Shown in pieces: positions 10,745 through 24,183 of a stretch of 64,000 bases of DNA (its first letter is position 1; the number at the start of each line of letters is the position of its first letter). A program made the translations under genes and the position numbers. The notes below the pieces were generated by a model that was given only the letters and a program-made list of their open reading frames with translations, searched no databases and was not told the DNA's origin. This stretch comes from Monodelphis domestica (taxonomy: Eukaryota > Chordata > Mammalia > Didelphimorphia > Didelphidae). Where the stretch lies: assembly GCF_027887165.1 (NCBI RefSeq), contig NC_077228.1, positions 179,296,499-179,360,498 on the forward strand, read 5' to 3'.

Positions 10745-10915
10745 TCCTCACTGAAGATCACAGGCTTTTAGGGCCATCTAACCCAACCCTTTCAATTCAC
10801 AAACAAGGAGGAAACTGAGGCCTAAAAAGATTAAATCACACAGAGAATAAAAAGAGCAGAGATGGACTTTGAGCCCAGATCTTCTTGGCTCTAATTCCTG
10901 TGCTCTCTTCTTTAC
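10745..10915 (-). repeat. MIR/CORE-type SINE fragment, antisense
   Basis: Plus-strand reading AAACTGAGGCCTAAAAAG, AAATCACACAGAGAATAA and GAGCCCAGATCTTCTTGGCT is the usual antisense MIR order. Confidence 0.6.
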
Positions 10916-11293
10916 ATCAACATGCTCTTATCCTTAAGAAAACCAAATTTCATATAAACTACTTAGGGCTCTACAGCACAAGATCTCCCCATTGTTTTAT
11001 TCCCCCCCCCCCATTCCCCCCACTCAATTTAACAGGCTTTCCTGGGAGAGATACAACCAGGATATAAACTGTGGAAGTCAGAGGTATTTTAATAGAAATG
11101 CTGACAGACCTTTTGCACTGTATTGGCCTTGCTGGGTATCACCAGTCATGGAGCTGGATCCCCAATGTACAATAAACTTATGGTGACATTGATCTCAAAG
11201 CTTTGTAAACTCCCTTCTGTTCTTTGAATATTTGACCTTAATCTCAGTATAATTTTAATCTAGACCCTTGAAAGAGTTAAACTTTCTTCCCTA

Positions 11294-11306
11294 CCCCCCC
11301 CCCCCC
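11294..11306. repeat. C13 homopolymer tract
   Basis: One of several long C or G runs in the window. A C11 run also lies at 11002-11012, 280 bp away. Confidence 0.9.
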
Positions 11307-12884
11307 AGACAGTGATCTAAACAGTTTAACGGTTAAGTATTTTAATGAGTTGTCATTTCCTGTGCTGATAAAGATTCTCACAGTATTTAACCATCCGTTT
11401 CCCTGGGGCTCAACCAACACCAGGGTATTATTCATAGTGACTCAGAATGGACCTCTGACTCTTTGCCTGATTCAACTGAGATAGATTACCCTCCAAGTGA
11501 AACTGGACTCCTTACTAAGGTAGGACAGACAGCTCAAGAGAGAAAGGGAGGATTTACCATTCAGTCTTTCTAAAGATATCAAATCTGGTTCTCATTAATA
11601 TATTTATACTTGGGATCTAAATAAAAATACATTACCTCTGCTTAACCCAGAAAAAAAGGAATGAAACAAGAGTTAGTGCTAACAGTAAACATCAAACTTG
11701 TATTTCACATATAAATGCAAAATCCCACTCATCGGTGTGTGACTGAATTCAAGTGTTAGTTTCTGTCCCGACCTAGTGAGAATCTGCTCTTCCATATGGA
11801 GCTCCTAACACAGAAGTGACTAAAGCCTTGGCATTGACAGGATAGTTTAAAGAACCAGTAGCTAAGAAACCCATTTGTTTTTAGGTCAGAAATGTTGTGG
11901 TCATCTAAGCCAAGGCATCTCCCACCCTGGAATCTGAGGTCCAAAAAGTTATGGCCTTGTCCAGAGTTACACTTCTGTTTGTTCATCTAGGGGTAAGGGG
12001 ATGGAAAATACTCTATTTTACCCTAAAAAGATACAGAGTTTCCAAATATACTTGAGAGTTTGAATTTATAGTTTCTGGTACCTTTTAAAAAGTTGTGATT
12101 TAACTGCAAGCTTTAGAATTAAGACATCTTGAATTTCATTTGCATCTGTGCCCCATTCAAATAATTAAAACCTTCTTTGTTGTTGGAGCTAGCCTATTGT
12201 GTGCTATAGGGTATTATAAACACAACACCATGGGTTTCTGAGGACTTTGGGGAAGGGCTTCTACTATGGCTTTATCTGGAAAGGCCAGGTGTATTATTGT
12301 CCATGCTTACAACATTTCTAATATGAGTTCTTTCAAAACAAAATTCTGTCACCCCTGTTCTTAGCTAAATGGACTTATTTTCTATGAAATTAAAATGAAG
12401 GCAGGTCTTTCTTGCTATTAGTAGCAATCCTATGAATCAGGCTCCAATTAGGGAGAAGTCAGAAAATGGAGAAGAGGAGCAAAAGGCAAGCAGCAGGCAT
12501 TTATAAAAGATAAAGGTCTCAGAACAAAGCTAAGACTAATAACCAACAGAAGGAGGCTGGGTGTAATATAGCTCTGTTAAAAATCAACTGATTTCTGTAA
12601 TGGGAAATAAAGGTCAGGGATCTCATGCCAGCTCAATTGGGACACAGACAAAAGCCAGTTTCTCTCCATCAGGGCATTGTGGCTGAGTTTAGGGGAAGCC
12701 ACTGCCTGAGTGGGAGCTCCTCTTTTGCATTTCTGAGGATGACCCATCAGAACCGAACTAGCCAACAGCAGAAAAAGGGCAAGAAACATGTAGGGCATAA
12801 TTTGCTAAATGGTAAGTTTAAAGTGAGACGAGGAATCGAGTTTATTGTGGTGAGACATCTGACAAGATGAGTGCATAAAAGAAA

Positions 12885-13035
12885 GGCCACTGAATTTGAA
12901 AACAGAATCTGGCTCTGCTATTAGCTAGTACTGAGTTAGACAACTCATATTTTACTTGTATTATCTGCCTCACAGAGTTGTGAAGAAGGAAGGTGCTTTG
13001 TAAGTGGATAGGCACCATATAAAAGTCATCATTAA
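12885..13035 (+). repeat. MIR-type SINE fragment
   Basis: Reads GAATCTGGCTCTGCTATTAG, then CTCACAGAGTTGTGAAGAAG and GTAAGTGGATAGGCACCATA, the 3' half order of a MIR/THER element in sense orientation. Confidence 0.6.
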
Positions 13036-13159
13036 TAAGAGAATTATTAATTATTATTATTTTGGGTGAAGCTGAGAGAGTTCATATAGGAATTTATCCC
13101 CACCCAAGGGCAGTCCTGTTATCCCAGCACTCAAGTTAGCTAGACAGACACACAACATT

Positions 13160-13620
13160 TTGGTGCTCCTGGGAATCAGAAAGTTGGAGATGATAACCTC
13201 TGTACTCAATAAATTTACAGTTTAAAAAAGGAGACAAAGAAGAAAGAAATCCTCTTAAGCACATGATAGAAACATACCATAATATGAACATGCAGAGGAT
13301 GGTAGGATCAGACCTCAGATGATGAATAATAACAACAGATATAAATGGACAAGCAAAAAAATTAAATGGGTAAAGCAAAAAGATGGGCTAAGCACAAGGG
13401 TGACTGAAGCTGGTCAGGGAAAGAGGCAGGAGCCTTATTTGGGAAAGGTTTCATAATGAAGATGAGCCTTAGGGGCAGTTTTGACAAAGAAGATAGAAGG
13501 CTTGTACAATGGCTCTAAGGAGGTTTGGATGAGCTCTTATGAGGAGGTTTGAAAGCAAGCCTTCTTAGCCAGAAAGAGACCATGAAGTCTAATCAAAGAC
13601 TGACAGTATAGGATAGGATT
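13160..13620 (-). repeat. L2-like LINE fragment, antisense, diverged
   Basis: Weak order match to the antisense L2-like copies: GAATCAGAAAGTTGGAGA and a CAGTTTAAAAAAGGAGAC motif, then GGGAAAGGTTTCATAATGAA. Extent is approximate. Confidence 0.4.
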
Positions 13621-15940
13621 CTTAACCATTTTTGTATCTAAAATGCATGGAGCTATTGCTTGCTGAAGCCTATGGGCTCCTCAGAATAATGTTTTAAAAC
13701 ACATAAAAATACATAGATTACAAAAGAAAGCAATTATATGAAAATACATTTATCCATCCATCTCTCTATCTACCTAACCAAATTGTCAGTCTCAGATATA
13801 ATAAATGAAATATTTTCTGCAAATTCGAGGGGTGTATGACTTATTCACAGGTGAGGTGTGGCATTAGCTGGATGTCTAATGCCAATGTAAAAAATTTCAT
13901 ATATTGTACTAAAAAGTGTAACAGCTAAAACTCATAAAGTTCCTTATGTCTGAATACAAAACTTTATATTCATGGTAGTCCAAGTGGCAAAAGAGATTTC
14001 TAACAGGGAACTGGTTCAGAAATCGACTACAGAATGAATACTTTGATTTTAGATTTTAGTGTTGCCACATCAGGTAGGCAGTTCCTTTTAATGTAAAATA
14101 TTTTTGTTTCCTGTGTCCAATTTAAACACTGAAGAGAATGAATTTAAAGGTCTGTAAATACTATGTAGAATTCGCAACATTGTCTCTGATCTCAACCTTT
14201 CCAATGCTCCTCTCTCTATCCCTATAAGCTTCACAACTCTCCTTGCTCAAAAGGCATTTTATGTTTAGAGGAACGATTTTACTTCTGTGTAAGCTGGAAG
14301 TAAAAGGCTTACACAGCTCATCCTGACCACTTGCCATGCTATGAGGACCAAATGATACAGACGACATTCAGCTGCAAGCAGCTACTCACACTGGTAAAGA
14401 TGATTTATCTTGCCACAAGCAAACCTCAACCTTTAAGGTCAAATGCAAAAAAATTACTCAATAGTACTAGAGGGCTAAGGAGGGACTGGAACATTCTGTA
14501 TGTGGTTTAAAGTCCCTCCTCCTTCCTCCACCCCCCACCCTTTCCATGTTCAATGATTAAGTTATGGAAACAGTTTCTGGTATGGTAAAATAAAACTGTG
14601 GACTTTGTCTTCCAATAAGATCTTGGCAACCTGACAATGTGCCAGTGTTCTGCATATGCTATACTTCGAGTACTATCCCTACAATTTCTTTCTGGAAATT
14701 TCTACTCTATATTTGAATATTAGAAACCTGGGTTGTTTCCACCACCATTTCATTTCAAAGCTGAATCTGCATATGTTCTCTAAGATAATAATATCCAATG
14801 GTTTTTCTATGAACATTCTTGTTAAAGAGGGCCTGAGAATTATTCTAAAAGATTTTTAAAGGATCCTAATATCTGAAATAATGTAATCCCTGATATAGGC
14901 CATAGATGTTATCTAATTTTGTGCCAGGTAAATAATGTCAACCCATGTTTTTGGGAAATTAGTTTAACACCCCTTTCCCCCTTTACCCTTTCAACATGCC
15001 AGATATGTTTAGTTCTCTTGGGTGGTGTTAACTGGGCATTCTTCCATGCTATATTTAGCTGTATAGCAAACCCAATCTTGTGGTAGAACAGAGTTCAGGT
15101 ATTTATTAATTTGCTAATGAAAAAAGTTCATTTCAGCTACAGAGACAACAGAGACAAATACAGGATTTCAGAATTCCATGTGTGAGATATCAGCAAAAGA
15201 GAAATTCTACCTTAGGCATCTATCAAGAAAGATTTAGTATGCCATGAGGAAGGTTTCTCTTCCTAGAACCCCTCTAATTACAGGTAACAACACGGTCAGT
15301 CTTCTATGGTGGAGAAGCCAGCGTCAAGCAGACAAGGAGCAAGCCAGGTTTCAATGCCTCATCTTTTAGTAAAGAGTTGGTAGACTAAGGTTTTATAAGT
15401 TTTCAGATATGGCCAGTGTGCTGATGTTGATTTATTTTGCTTGGCTATACTTATTTATTATGAAGGGGTGAGGGGAATTCCTCTCAGTAAGGTAGAAGGG
15501 ACCAATAGGAAATGGCAATGATATTAAAAAAAATCAATAAAAAAGGGAAAGATTCATCAGTTTGTCTCTCCTCTGTCCTTCAGTTTTCTCTTCCATTCAC
15601 CAAAATGGCTTCTTCCTTGGGGCTATTCCTTAGCTTCCTTCCTTTTTCTGAATATATAATTGGATTCAGTTTTGGTTGTTTGGAAAGCTCAGGGTTGGTT
15701 TATTAAACTAGGCATGGTTCCCCCACACCCCACTCCCTGCCCCCAGTTCCCTAATAGAACCAGATCCTCAAATCTGGGAATTAGTAGATAATTAAGAAGC
15801 TTTTGTTCAATGTACTTACACTGATTAATTTTCTAGATATTCTAAAGAAATTTAATCTATTTAATCAGAATCAAGTTCCTTCAATATAGTCATATAACTG
15901 ACTTTTATAGGCAATTTCTCTTTAAAAATTAACTAGCAAA

Positions 15941-16118
15941 GACAGCATCTAGGTAGCATCCCAGGCCTGGAGTGGAGAGGATCTGGGTTCAAATCTGACC
16001 TGAGGACCTTCCTAACTGTATGACTTTGGGTAAGTCATTTAACCTCTTATTGCCTAGCCCATACCATTCTTCTGCCTTGGAACCATTATGGATTTTAAGA
16101 GGGAAGGTAAGGGTTTAA
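15941..16118 (+). repeat. WSINE1-type SINE
   Basis: Reads GACAGCATCTAGGTAGCATC, GGGTTCAAATCTGACC and TAAGTCATTTAACCTC, with a tail AGGGAAGGTAAGGGTTTAAA. A more diverged copy than those at 1 and 37999. Confidence 0.8.
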
Positions 16119-16222
16119 AAAAATACTGTGACTTGCCCAGTACTCAAGTAGGAAGTATCAGATGACAAATTTGAACCCAGGACCTCCTGGCTCTCAATTC
16201 ACTAAGCCACCCAGCTGCCCCC
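16119..16222 (-). repeat. partial WSINE1-type SINE, antisense, tail-to-tail with the preceding copy
   Basis: Plus-strand CTGTGACTTGCCCAG, AAATTTGAACCCAGGACCTC and CCACCCAGCTGCCCC is the reverse complement of the 5' half of the same SINE family. It abuts the tail of the copy at 15941-16118. Confidence 0.75.
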
Positions 16223-18094
16223 TAAATATTGTTTTAAGAAGTCCACCTATACCAAGTTAAGAACTTTTGCCCTAAAAGAATAGGCTTACCTTAGGCATAA
16301 TGTAATTTCAGAGAAAAGATCTTTCTCCTCTCTAAAATGTATCTTCCCACTTATATTCTTTTACTTGAAATCCCTTTTACAGGATACAAAATCTTCCAAA
16401 GGTTTTCAAAATGCAACTGCTTCAAAGTTAACATATTGTTGTAAATAAATTACTTTTATTTAGTTCAAATATAAATTTAAATTATCAGATCCTTTCTGGG
16501 TATTATAAAGACTTAGAAAACTGGAAGGCACACTGTACACTGAGAGGAGCAAGAAACAAGGAAAATGTCACTGTGGGGAAAAATGGACACCAGAGACAAA
16601 TTGCACCAACTTTTCAATTTTGCTACTGCCCTCCCCCACCACTCTATTTTACCCCTAGTTGTGCCAGACAAACAGAAGTTGTACACAAAAGGAACTTTCT
16701 GCCCCGTGTGGGGTAGTCATGCACAAGCTTAAATCTTACTGTGATTTTAACTGTGGGAACTATGGTTCTGGGAGTGCTCTTGGGCAGAGGCTGGTTAAAC
16801 CTGGTGGCCAAAATTACAACTCCTTGACGAGACTGAGATTATACAAAGCAAAAGTGTCATCGCTCTGTCTGGCTTTCCCTTACTCTTGAGACTTACTTTC
16901 TGATTTAATTTTGTGTCGGTACTCTGCATTCTCTTTTCTAATCTGTACTGATATTGGTTTTCCCAATCTTTCAACATTCATTTCTCTCTGTTATGCCTTT
17001 AAGTGTTTCCCATTTAAGTTTGGGAAATATTATGCAAAAGATGTCTATTAAACTAACCAATTTGTACTAGTTTACATAAACATTTTTAGCAGGAATGAAC
17101 AGATGACATTTTCTTTGTAGGAACAAGGATCAGTACCCTAGCCAACTCCTAAATTTGCAATATAACCCAAGTGATGAATTTTATCTACTAATAAATGTAG
17201 AATGGAGTAAGGGAAAAAAAAAGTTATCTTCAGAAGTGAGGTATCCAACAGATTAGAGATTTGAGATTACCCAAGTAGTTTGTGAGGGCAATTTGGACAG
17301 ATAACTTTATTCAAGTGTTCTACTATCACATTTTATAGGGATTATTAATAATTAAGCTCAATACTCTATCTGGTAGTAAAAAAAAAAAAGACTATTTCTT
17401 AATTTTCCTTTCTGGAAAACAATACTTCATCTATTTATCAGAGTTTGGTCAAGGATATGAAGTCACAAGTTCAAGTCTCCTAATAACTCATCATCTCTGT
17501 GTTAATTTAATCTCTAGTCCAGGCAATGGCAAGGCTGCTCACTAATTTTTAACATTTGTTTTTTAAAATCTCAGAAAAATCAATCATTCAAAACTAGATT
17601 GATGGAGAAAATGTGATTAAAATGCTGTTATTACCTTAAAGATTAAAAATATACTGTTTTTAATTTAGCAATGAAGAACTAAATTCAGCAGCCAAGTCTG
17701 GTTGTTTATAATGTTTTATATACTATGTAGCAAAGAAATTGATGAGGTAATCCCAGCAGACAGTGCTGGGGAAAATTTGAGGATACTAAGACATTCCGAC
17801 ATCTGACTCCTGAGAACATTGTTAAACCATGACATCAGCCATCTAATTCAATAAAAACCTGAATCTCTTAAGTCTTGAATACATTAAAGTAACTTGATGA
17901 AAAACTATCTCCAGACAGCAGGGGCACTGGATATTTCAGGGGATGGGGATTATGGGGGAAGGGAGAGAACAACTACTAGTTTGGAATGGCATTCTCAAAT
18001 GGAATTAGGTATCAAATCAGTGTTGGTCTAAGAATGAAAGTAAATTTGATCAATTTGATTCTACACAAATTTGGGGAAGCATTATAATATGTAT

Positions 18095-18260
18095 TTCACA
18101 GAAAGAGCACCAGTTAGGAAATGCCTGGGTTCTACCAAAGATTTGTTTAATGATGTGTGGCAAATCACCTCTGCCTTTCTCATTTATGACAAAAGGATTG
18201 TAATAGCTTTTCCCATTTGACTCTTACAAATGTGGTTAGAATAGTAATTCTGTCAGTATA
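18095..18260 (+). repeat. MIR-type SINE fragment
   Basis: Reads AAAGAGCACCAGTTAGGAAA, GGGTTCTACC and CAAATCACCTCTGCCTTTC, an old MIR in sense orientation. Confidence 0.5.
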
Positions 18261-18444
18261 AAATACATAGCAGATTTAATTTTGTATATATGGTAGAATT
18301 ATATAGTGTTTAGTACACAGAAAGTCTTATATATATAGTACTATAGAATATATAATAATTTTTCTTTTGTATGACTGTCCAATAAGAGACTGTGATGTAA
18401 ACTACCAATCAATGCCTTCCCTTTGTGGGTCATCCTCATTAGGC

Positions 18445-18560
18445 TGCTGTCTTCCCTTTAGAACAGGTCTTGAGGTTAAGGAGCATGCTTTGGTCTTTTT
18501 TTATATTCCCAGTGCTTAGCATAGTAGCTGGCACACAGTCAGTGCTTAATTGACTTCCAA
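18445..18560 (+). repeat. L2 3'-end fragment
   Basis: Reads CTTGAGGTTAAGGAGCATGC, CCCAGTGCTTAGCATAGTAG and GGCACACAGTCAGTGCTTAA, the characteristic L2 3' tail. A similar, weaker tail lies at about 19500-19585. Confidence 0.65.
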
Positions 18561-19869
18561 GAGTGGCAAAAGTAAAAAAAAAAATCTGTAAGTAATATCT
18601 CTCCTTCACCCAGGCTGATATTCAGCTGCCACAATGTGTAGACTGCAGGTACTCTAATTTTATCACAAGTCTAAACAACCATTCTCTAAAGACATAAGAT
18701 GGTGCGCTTTCTTTGTGCAAAAAAACACCCCCAAAAAACATGGGCTTGACCGCTAGAGAGAATAATCAAAGGCTTAAGGAAAATTTACTTTCCTCCTTTT
18801 AAAAGTAAATTAGCATACTTTTTCCTGTGGAGCAAGATTATTCATTCTGTATCATTTCCTCTATACAGGGAGCCAGGCATAAAATATCATTCTTATTTCT
18901 CATAACATCCTGGTCAGGTAAGTGTGCTAATGAATACAAGCACTGTTCCCAAAATGGTCTAATATTTTAAAAAGTTAATGTACAAATTATAATCTGGGCT
19001 TCTAATCAGCAAAGTTCCCAAGCATATAGTTCCTCAGACATGCCTTATAAACATGATTTTTTGCTCACATTATATAAAAAGTTACAATTTTTACATGTTA
19101 TTAAGAATTAACAGAAATGTATGGCTTTGTAAATTGCTTTTTTAAAAAGTAAATTTCTAAGATGGTTATGCGCATCTCTAAATACTGAAAGAAATTTTTG
19201 TTTGAATCACTTTTGTTTTCATTTAAATTACATGGACTAGGCCAGATAGACTACTCAACTAAACAAAACCAGAGTTTTCTATGATCGTTTTATCAAAATC
19301 CTATACTATAGTGATAGAGCCACTTAGAACATATACAGATGTTGGTCTGGCTTATTTCCTAATGTTAAAGACTAGAAAATAAAAGCATTTTCTTAGGAAA
19401 GATATAGCTTAGGAAAAATAAAACTTTGAAAAATGAATAAAAAATTTCAATGTTGTCCTAAAGTGGTATTAATCAAAAGTCAGCAAGGCCAGGGTTTATA
19501 TTTTTTTCATTATTTTACTTATACCCATTTTATTTTTCTAGCACAGTACCTACCATGCAGTAGGTGCTTAAAAAAATCCTTGATTACTAACTAGTTAATA
19601 TGAGTTTGTACATTACAAATTTCATAAGAAAAATGGGTGTGGGAAAAGGAGCTAGATTCAGATGCCACAAATCTAAGTTTCTTTCTCTGAAATTATGTAG
19701 GTTTTATAATTTTGTATTTGTAAAATATATACATAAACCTTCAAGATTATTTCAAGCATTTTATGTCTAGATTAATAAATGGCCAGATTAAATTTAAACA
19801 AAGGTTACCTGGATTTCACATTTAGATGGGAGTACAAATAAAATCTAATTCATCAACTTAACTAGTATT

Positions 19870-19995
19870 TAGTATTCATTTTAATACTATTTATTGAGTA
19901 CAAGGTAACTATGGTAGGTGCTTTGGGCAAAACAAAGAAGAATAAAAATTAAGTCCTTGCTCTTATGCTCAGAGTCTGGTAAAAGATATGTCATG
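19870..19995 (-). repeat. L2-like fragment, antisense, next to VMP1 exon 10
   Basis: Plus-strand TATTTATTGAGTACAAGG, GGTGCTTTGGGCAAAACAAA and TCTTATGCTCAGAGTCTGG follow the antisense L2-like order. It ends about 60 bp from the exon. Confidence 0.5.
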
Positions 19996-20055
19996 TATAC
20001 CAACAACATAATTAGGCCTTCACCAAAAAAGCTTTTTTGCAATTTCATTACTCAC

Positions 20056-20117
20056 CCAATGAGAGCCACCATCTGTTCTACTATGTGTTTGCTGAAAGTT
20101 ATAATAACGAAGAGTTT
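20056..20117 (-). CDS. VMP1: VMP1 exon 10 (20 codons plus 2 bases)
   Basis: A 62-bp exon. The acceptor is a T-rich tract ending CTTACAG before AAA, and the donor is GTGAGT after ATTGG. It leaves two bases (GG), which the first base of exon 11 completes to a glycine codon. The translation KLFVIITFSKHIVEQMVALIG contains the luminal/transmembrane stretch after the VTT core. Human has KIFVII and VAFIG, so the two differences I see (I to L, F to L) are conservative. An old antisense L2-like fragment lies about 60 bp away on the plus-strand left side. No alternative splice site stands out. Confidence 0.95.
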
Positions 20118-20942
20118 CTGTAAGAAAAAAAAATTTTGGTCAAAGGAATATTTACTCTATCAAAAGCCATTGTATCACAACTTCCTTTGGTTTTTGTTAG
20201 CACTATTGAAAGGCAAGATTCCTCCCAAGGACATTTCCAACTCTACTTTTTAAATAACCTAACAGGCATAGATAAATACAGGTAAGTGCCACCTATCTAT
20301 GATTTCCCATTTTATTCTTAATATTTCTACATTTTAAGAAAAAATTTTCCCAAGCATAATCCTAGAAAACTTCTTCCCAAACCACATCAAGCGTATAACC
20401 ATATCTGGATGGGAAAACATGAGCCATGAAACCAAAGCCTAGAAAGAGTTTGCTGGACATTTCAGAATTATTTTGACATATTCCTTAAATTTTATGTACC
20501 ATTAGACCAGTGTTCTCCAAGGTAGGAAACTTGTACCTTGAGTGGGCCATGGAATAGGTAGGAATGGGATGTAGTCTACCTTCCCCAAACAAAACTCTGC
20601 TTGTCCTTCTTTATTTTTACTTTTATTATCATCTAAGATGTCCTCAGTCCAATTCCTCCTGCTGCTGGCCTCTCATGACTGTGCAAGCTCCTAATCTTTG
20701 TCCCTTCTTTAGCAGCTAGATGACCCTTTAGAGCAGCTACAACCTCACTATGATGGTACACCCATACCAAAAGCACCTAAACGGCTCTTGTGCTTAGTAT
20801 ATCCAAAGCCCACCCCCCCATCACCTCCTGGCACCCCTCATGAATAAGAACCCTGCCTCCTCTTTTGTTTTCCCTAGGATAAGAGTGAGTCACACAGGAA
20901 GAATGGATGGGTTGTGATCTACACTGCAGACATTATTATATT

Positions 20943-20959
20943 CCCCCCCCCCCCCCCCC
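20943..20959. repeat. C17 homopolymer tract
   Basis: The longest pure C run in the window. Confidence 0.9.
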
Positions 20960-20989
20960 ATGAAACCCAGCAGCCCTCTAAACTTCCTT

Positions 20990-21360
20990 ATTTCTGTTGA
21001 GGGTACCACTGTCCTTTAATCACTCAGATTCACAACCTCCACATCATCTTGACTTCCTCACTCACCCTTACACCTCATACATCCAATTAGCTGGCAAGTC
21101 TCATCCATTCCTTTCTCTCTAATCATTAGACAACAACCCTCATTCAGAATCTTATGACTTCTCACCTGGGCTATTATGATAGCTCCTAATTCATCTCTTT
21201 AATTCAAGTCTCTCACCACTTCCATCCCTGCTTTACCCATCTGCCAAAAGGATATTCCTAAAGTACAGGTCTGACTATTATCATTACCCTTTTCAAACTT
21301 CAGTGGTTCTCTACTGACTCTAGGATCAAATATTTCATCTTCCTTTAATTTCCATTTTGT
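20990..21360. repeat. probable ancient interspersed repeat, class not assigned
   Basis: C/T-rich sequence with phrases such as CACCTGGGCTATTATGATAG, GGTCTGACTATTATCATTAC and CTTCAGTGGTTCTCTACTG. It resembles a widespread mammalian repeat I remember but cannot name with confidence. Confidence 0.4.
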
Positions 21361-24183
21361 GTAAATTTTATAATGTATATTATTACTAGTAGTTCAGGAA
21401 TGTATATGTATATATATGTGCACATGCATGAAGATTTGTGAATAATATACATATATTTAGCATGCTCAGAAAAGTTTCAAGTTAACTGCATTAAATGACT
21501 AGACATAGGGTGCTGAATGGTTTGCCTTTGTTTGAAGTATCAACTTGTCCCAGAATCTCCAGGTTATAGATATAATCTAAATGTTCTGATAAATTATCAA
21601 CATCTAAACCACAGTGCCTTTTACCATGCTAGACTGGAGTACTGGTCCCCTTGGCTAAGGAAATGTCAGGAAATTGTTAACAAGTACCCCAAAGGTTTCT
21701 AGACCCATAATCCAAACCAGAATGGGCTCATGGGGTATAGGTAAAAGATCCTTTTAAGTTGTGTGATGTGGACCATGGGGAATGTTTGCTACTTGTCATA
21801 TGTTACATGTAGCAAGGAGATATACAAAGTTGAAATGACATATTTTTAGACTATTTAGTGGAATTAGTTCTTTTTTAGTGAATACTGAGTTTTAATTGAT
21901 AGGTGTTTTTTCCCTCCCTATGGAGCACATTACACACCTTAGACCCTAATGAGAGTAATGGTAATGAATAATTGAGAGTTCTACATTCTTCTAAATACTA
22001 AATATTCTCATATATACTAAAATAATAAAAGTGGATCATTCTGAGACTAAAATAAGTTTTACTACCTAGTAAAAACAAAACTCAACTCCTCACAAGTCTA
22101 TAACAAATGTTTTACTAGATTGTACAAGCATAAGATGTCCTTTTACCTTCCGAACAGAAATCACTGTTCACTCTATGCCAGAGATTATTTATAAGGTTGG
22201 ATTAGCATATACTTATTGCAAATAAAAAACAATGATTATTAAAAATTATTAAATTATTAAAAATCTGTTCTAGAACTGAATAATAAAACACATCCAGATA
22301 AACTATGAAACTTCCTTTACCAAGGCAAACTGGCACCTGCCCAGCAATTTACAGCCTCAGAGAAATACTCAGGGCACTGAGTCTCAGTGGACAGTTCTAC
22401 AGTTGACTCTGAAGTGAATGTGTATGTGAAAATAAAATGATGTCAAAGAATTCAAAGACTACATTCTGGAGTTTATGTGTATATATTCAAATCTCAAAAA
22501 GATACTTAGCTACAAGTCTATGTGTTCAGTTTTTATGCAAAAATATCCATGTGTCAGATAAAATTACTAAATAAAATTTTTAGCAACTAAGGCCCCCAAA
22601 CGGTGATGTCACAAAACTCCCCCCCCCCAACAAATTATAGGTTGTATCAAAATCTTTTATATTAAAAAGCATTAATGGAGGCTCTCTAGTATATTAAAAG
22701 CTTGCTAAATAGAACTATAAATCTTCCACTAATAAACATACCTAATAGTCTTGCTGCTCAATTTTACTATCTCAAGTCTATTCTACCATCATTCCTTAGC
22801 ATTCAAAATACAATGATGGTGAGATCATTGCACAATTCATCACTTAAATAAAACAATATTTTCTCTTTCTGAATACTCATTGTGCTGAGTATGACAAAAT
22901 CATGTCCCAGACATTGAAAAACATGTCCTTCAGAGTCTTTTAGAGATGAGACTCAAGTGGGTCACTACAAAATGAACACAAGGCAAAAAGGTATCCGAAA
23001 CAGCCACACATAACCACATGAAGGTACACATGGCATATATGGAAGTGTATAGGGAGGTAAGGGGGAGGGTATTATGAGGGAGCAAAAGGCACAAACTAAT
23101 GGGAGCTAACAGGCCTACAAACTGAAGTGTGAGAAGCAGTCTTGAAAGGTGAAGGAATAGTCTCTGGGGCTAATTAGGTCAAAGTCTTGATTTTGACCAT
23201 TGACTAGGAAAAAGTCAGTGGATATACTCAAGGGTCCACTGAACAAGCAGAGAAGGGCTCTGGTATGGAATAGCTAAGTAATGGAATAGCATTTTTCAGG
23301 GAAGGGATGACAGCTGGCAAAAGTCATGAATGTAAATTGCTCAATGTATATATCAAAGAAAGTTGCCCTAAGTTAAAGTAAGGAATACTATAAGGAACAA
23401 GGAGGAGGGGGAGAAAGTGAAGAAATAAGGAGATTTCTTGAACACAGAAAGTTTGTGTATTTCTTCTATTATTTAAGGAATGGTTAAAGATGTTTATAAT
23501 ACCAACTAAAATTGCTTACCAAGTACCGAGAAATGTTTGTTGCCTAAGCTACATCTGGATGTACATCAAGTTACATGTCTTTATGGAGTATGTAACCATG
23601 ATACAATAGAACATAATAAGCACACCCTATTTGCCTTAATGTAGGAGAAAAGCTAAAAAGATTCTTTTTCTTCAGGGACAACTGATTATTAGGCTTTTGC
23701 CCATGTGGGCAAATTTTTGCCAGTTAGTAGAAAAAAGGTAACTATATTCAGAAAATGTTTAAAGTAAATAGCTGAACCGGAAAGGTTTGTGTTATGGATG
23801 AAAAGTGTTAGAAATACAGTAGTTTCAATTACTTGCCATCAACCTGGAATTCTAGGAGAAGGAGAAGGGAAGGGGACTGCAACAGGATTGGGGGGGGGGG
23901 GGGTCCGGACATGGCTCAAGGGCACATGGGGACTGGGATGACCACAAGCATGGTCAGAGACTGAAAGAAAGGTAGTGGTGGTGGTGGTGGGGCAAAGATC
24001 TCTCTCAGCTCAGAAGGTCCATTGTTAATTCTTCTATTTTCATGGAAGGTTTTTATTTAGCTTTTTTTGGAGGGGAGGGGCAGGCCTTAGAGTGCAGAGT
24101 GGAGGGGCAGGAGCAGGAAGAGAGAGCACAATACTATAAAGTGAAATAGGTGTTAAAGTTAAAGCAAAAACTGTCTGGGGTTT

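Larger units (their letters stand above)
4703..20055 (-). other. VMP1: VMP1 intron 10
   Basis: A 15.4-kb intron holding the miR-21 promoter-like cluster at its 3' end, a long (TG)n and scattered old SINE/LINE fragments (listed separately). The stretches 5400-9400 (apart from the (TG)n), 10920-12880, 13770-15940 and 16223-18090 show nothing I can name. Confidence 0.85.

Noticed and set aside
13610-13765. Sequence recalling an ancient repeat (GCCTATGGGCTCCTCAGAAT)
   Set aside because: I recall similar sequence from mammalian genomes but cannot assign a family or boundaries, so it is not listed as a feature.
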